A stretch of DNA of 64,000 bases from Dromaius novaehollandiae (taxonomy: Eukaryota > Chordata > Aves > Casuariiformes > Dromaiidae). The stretch is from assembly GCF_036370855.1 (NCBI RefSeq), contig NC_088113.1:19240501-19304500 (forward strand). Reading direction: 5' to 3'. Under the pieces are notes generated by a model. The model was not told where the DNA came from and searched no databases. It was given only the letters and a program-made list of their open reading frames with translations. A program made the position numbers and the translations under genes. Shown in pieces: positions 63,301 through 64,000 of this stretch. Position 1 is the first letter of the stretch. Every line of letters starts with the position of its first letter.

Positions 63301-64000
63301 CGAAGATCATAATTTCCCACCATTGAGAAAGAGGCCAAGCAGCTCCTGTGGCCTGGAGTAAACAGGCGGTATCACTGCAATACTATGTGTGAAAAAGGTA
63401 TCGAGGGTAATTTAGGATTTCTGCTTACTGCTTTGGCTATTTGAGTTATCCCTGGCTGAGGTGCTGGCACTAGGAAATCTCAGCTTCTTCAAGGGAGAAA
63501 ACAAAAATTATGGCCAGTCATTATTTCTAAAAGTTCTTTCTCCTATTACATAAATTTTATAGTTATATAAATAAATGCATTTAAATTATGAAATAAATCT
63601 CATATTTATACAAACCATTTCAGTGCGTATCAGTACACAGCACAAATCCCTCCATTTGGTACGTAGCATGTGGAGCTTGCATGCATGTAGCTTCTATTCC
63701 AGCAAGCATTCAGGGACGTTTTTCTTGCTAATACCTGCCAAATTAGCTAACAAGCCTCAAAACCTCCCTTTGCAGAAAGCTCTTTAGGGAAGCTCTGTCC
63801 CAGAGCTGTGTAAGTTACTGCTCCTATAAGTTCGTGTCAATTATGGTGTTAATAATTATGGCTCAAATTCCAGATTAGCTGCTTGGTTTTTTCTTAGCCT
63901 CTGGCACTTACACAGGCGCTGCCGTGCCCTGCTCTGATCCAGCCCCCGGGTTTGGTGACAAGTCCAGAATTTTGCCTGTAGCAAATACAGCCCCGACCCG
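60377..64000 (-). other. CHRNA4: CHRNA4 intron 2 (partial)
   Basis: No sequence here reads like exon 2 (N-terminal helix and first strands) or a signal-peptide exon, so the window appears to end inside intron 2. A moderately GC-rich patch at 61800-62650 yields overlapping open frames on both strands (up to 198 codons at 61396-61992) with no conserved motif. AT-rich DNA follows at 63480-63620. Confidence 0.7.

Noticed and set aside
60377..64000. CHRNA4 exon 2 or exon 1
   Set aside because: No minus-strand sequence encodes the expected N-terminal region with a phase 0 donor. The cytosine-rich tracts near 62400 only resemble splice signals.

Overview
This is vertebrate genomic DNA, most likely from a bird. 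It has long introns with GT-AG borders, two genes that are neighbours in amniotes (COL20A1 and CHRNA4), and a CR1 retrotransposon end of the avian/reptilian type. I cannot name the species from the sequence. No bacterial, viral, CRISPR or operon-like structure was seen.

Region 1-34.3 kb (+ strand) holds the 3' part of COL20A1, the alpha-1 chain of the FACIT collagen XX. Twenty-two exons can be chained in frame from position 2782 to a stop at 34162-34164. They sum to 2009 nt, which with one base carried in from an upstream exon gives exactly 670 codons. In order they encode the last fibronectin type III domain, a linker, the thrombospondin-N/laminin-G-like (TSPN) domain, the COL2 triple helix, the NC2 trimerisation segment, the COL1 helix with two imperfections, a Cys-X4-Cys pair, and a very short NC1 tail. 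The upstream FN3/VWA exons lie outside the window.

Region 34.3-43.6 kb is a roughly 9.3 kb spacer between the converging 3' ends of the two genes. I recognise no gene in it. It holds two CpG-rich islands (about 37.4-37.8 kb and 42.3-42.57 kb), a G-quadruplex motif and a 271-codon open frame of doubtful status.

Region 43.6-64 kb (- strand) holds the 3' part of CHRNA4, the neuronal nicotinic acetylcholine receptor alpha-4 subunit. Exons 3 to 6 were found (60376 down to 44047), 1662 nt or 554 codons including the stop. They cover most of the ligand-binding domain, M1-M3, the long cytoplasmic loop, M4 and the extracellular C-terminus. Exons 1-2 (signal peptide and N-terminus) were not found and should lie beyond 64 kb. 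Two large introns (6.2 and 8.4 kb) carry old repeats: a nearly full-length MIR-like SINE, a CR1 end and simple-sequence tracts.

The genes do not act in one pathway: collagen XX is an extracellular fibril-associated protein, CHRNA4 an ion-channel subunit of neurons. Their adjacency is conserved chromosomal order. I found no wholly new system. The best leads are a possible 12-nt microexon at the COL2/NC2 border, a very weak splice donor inside the TSPN domain with an in-frame alternative, a terminal exon coding for only three whole residues, and the two CpG islands in the spacer.
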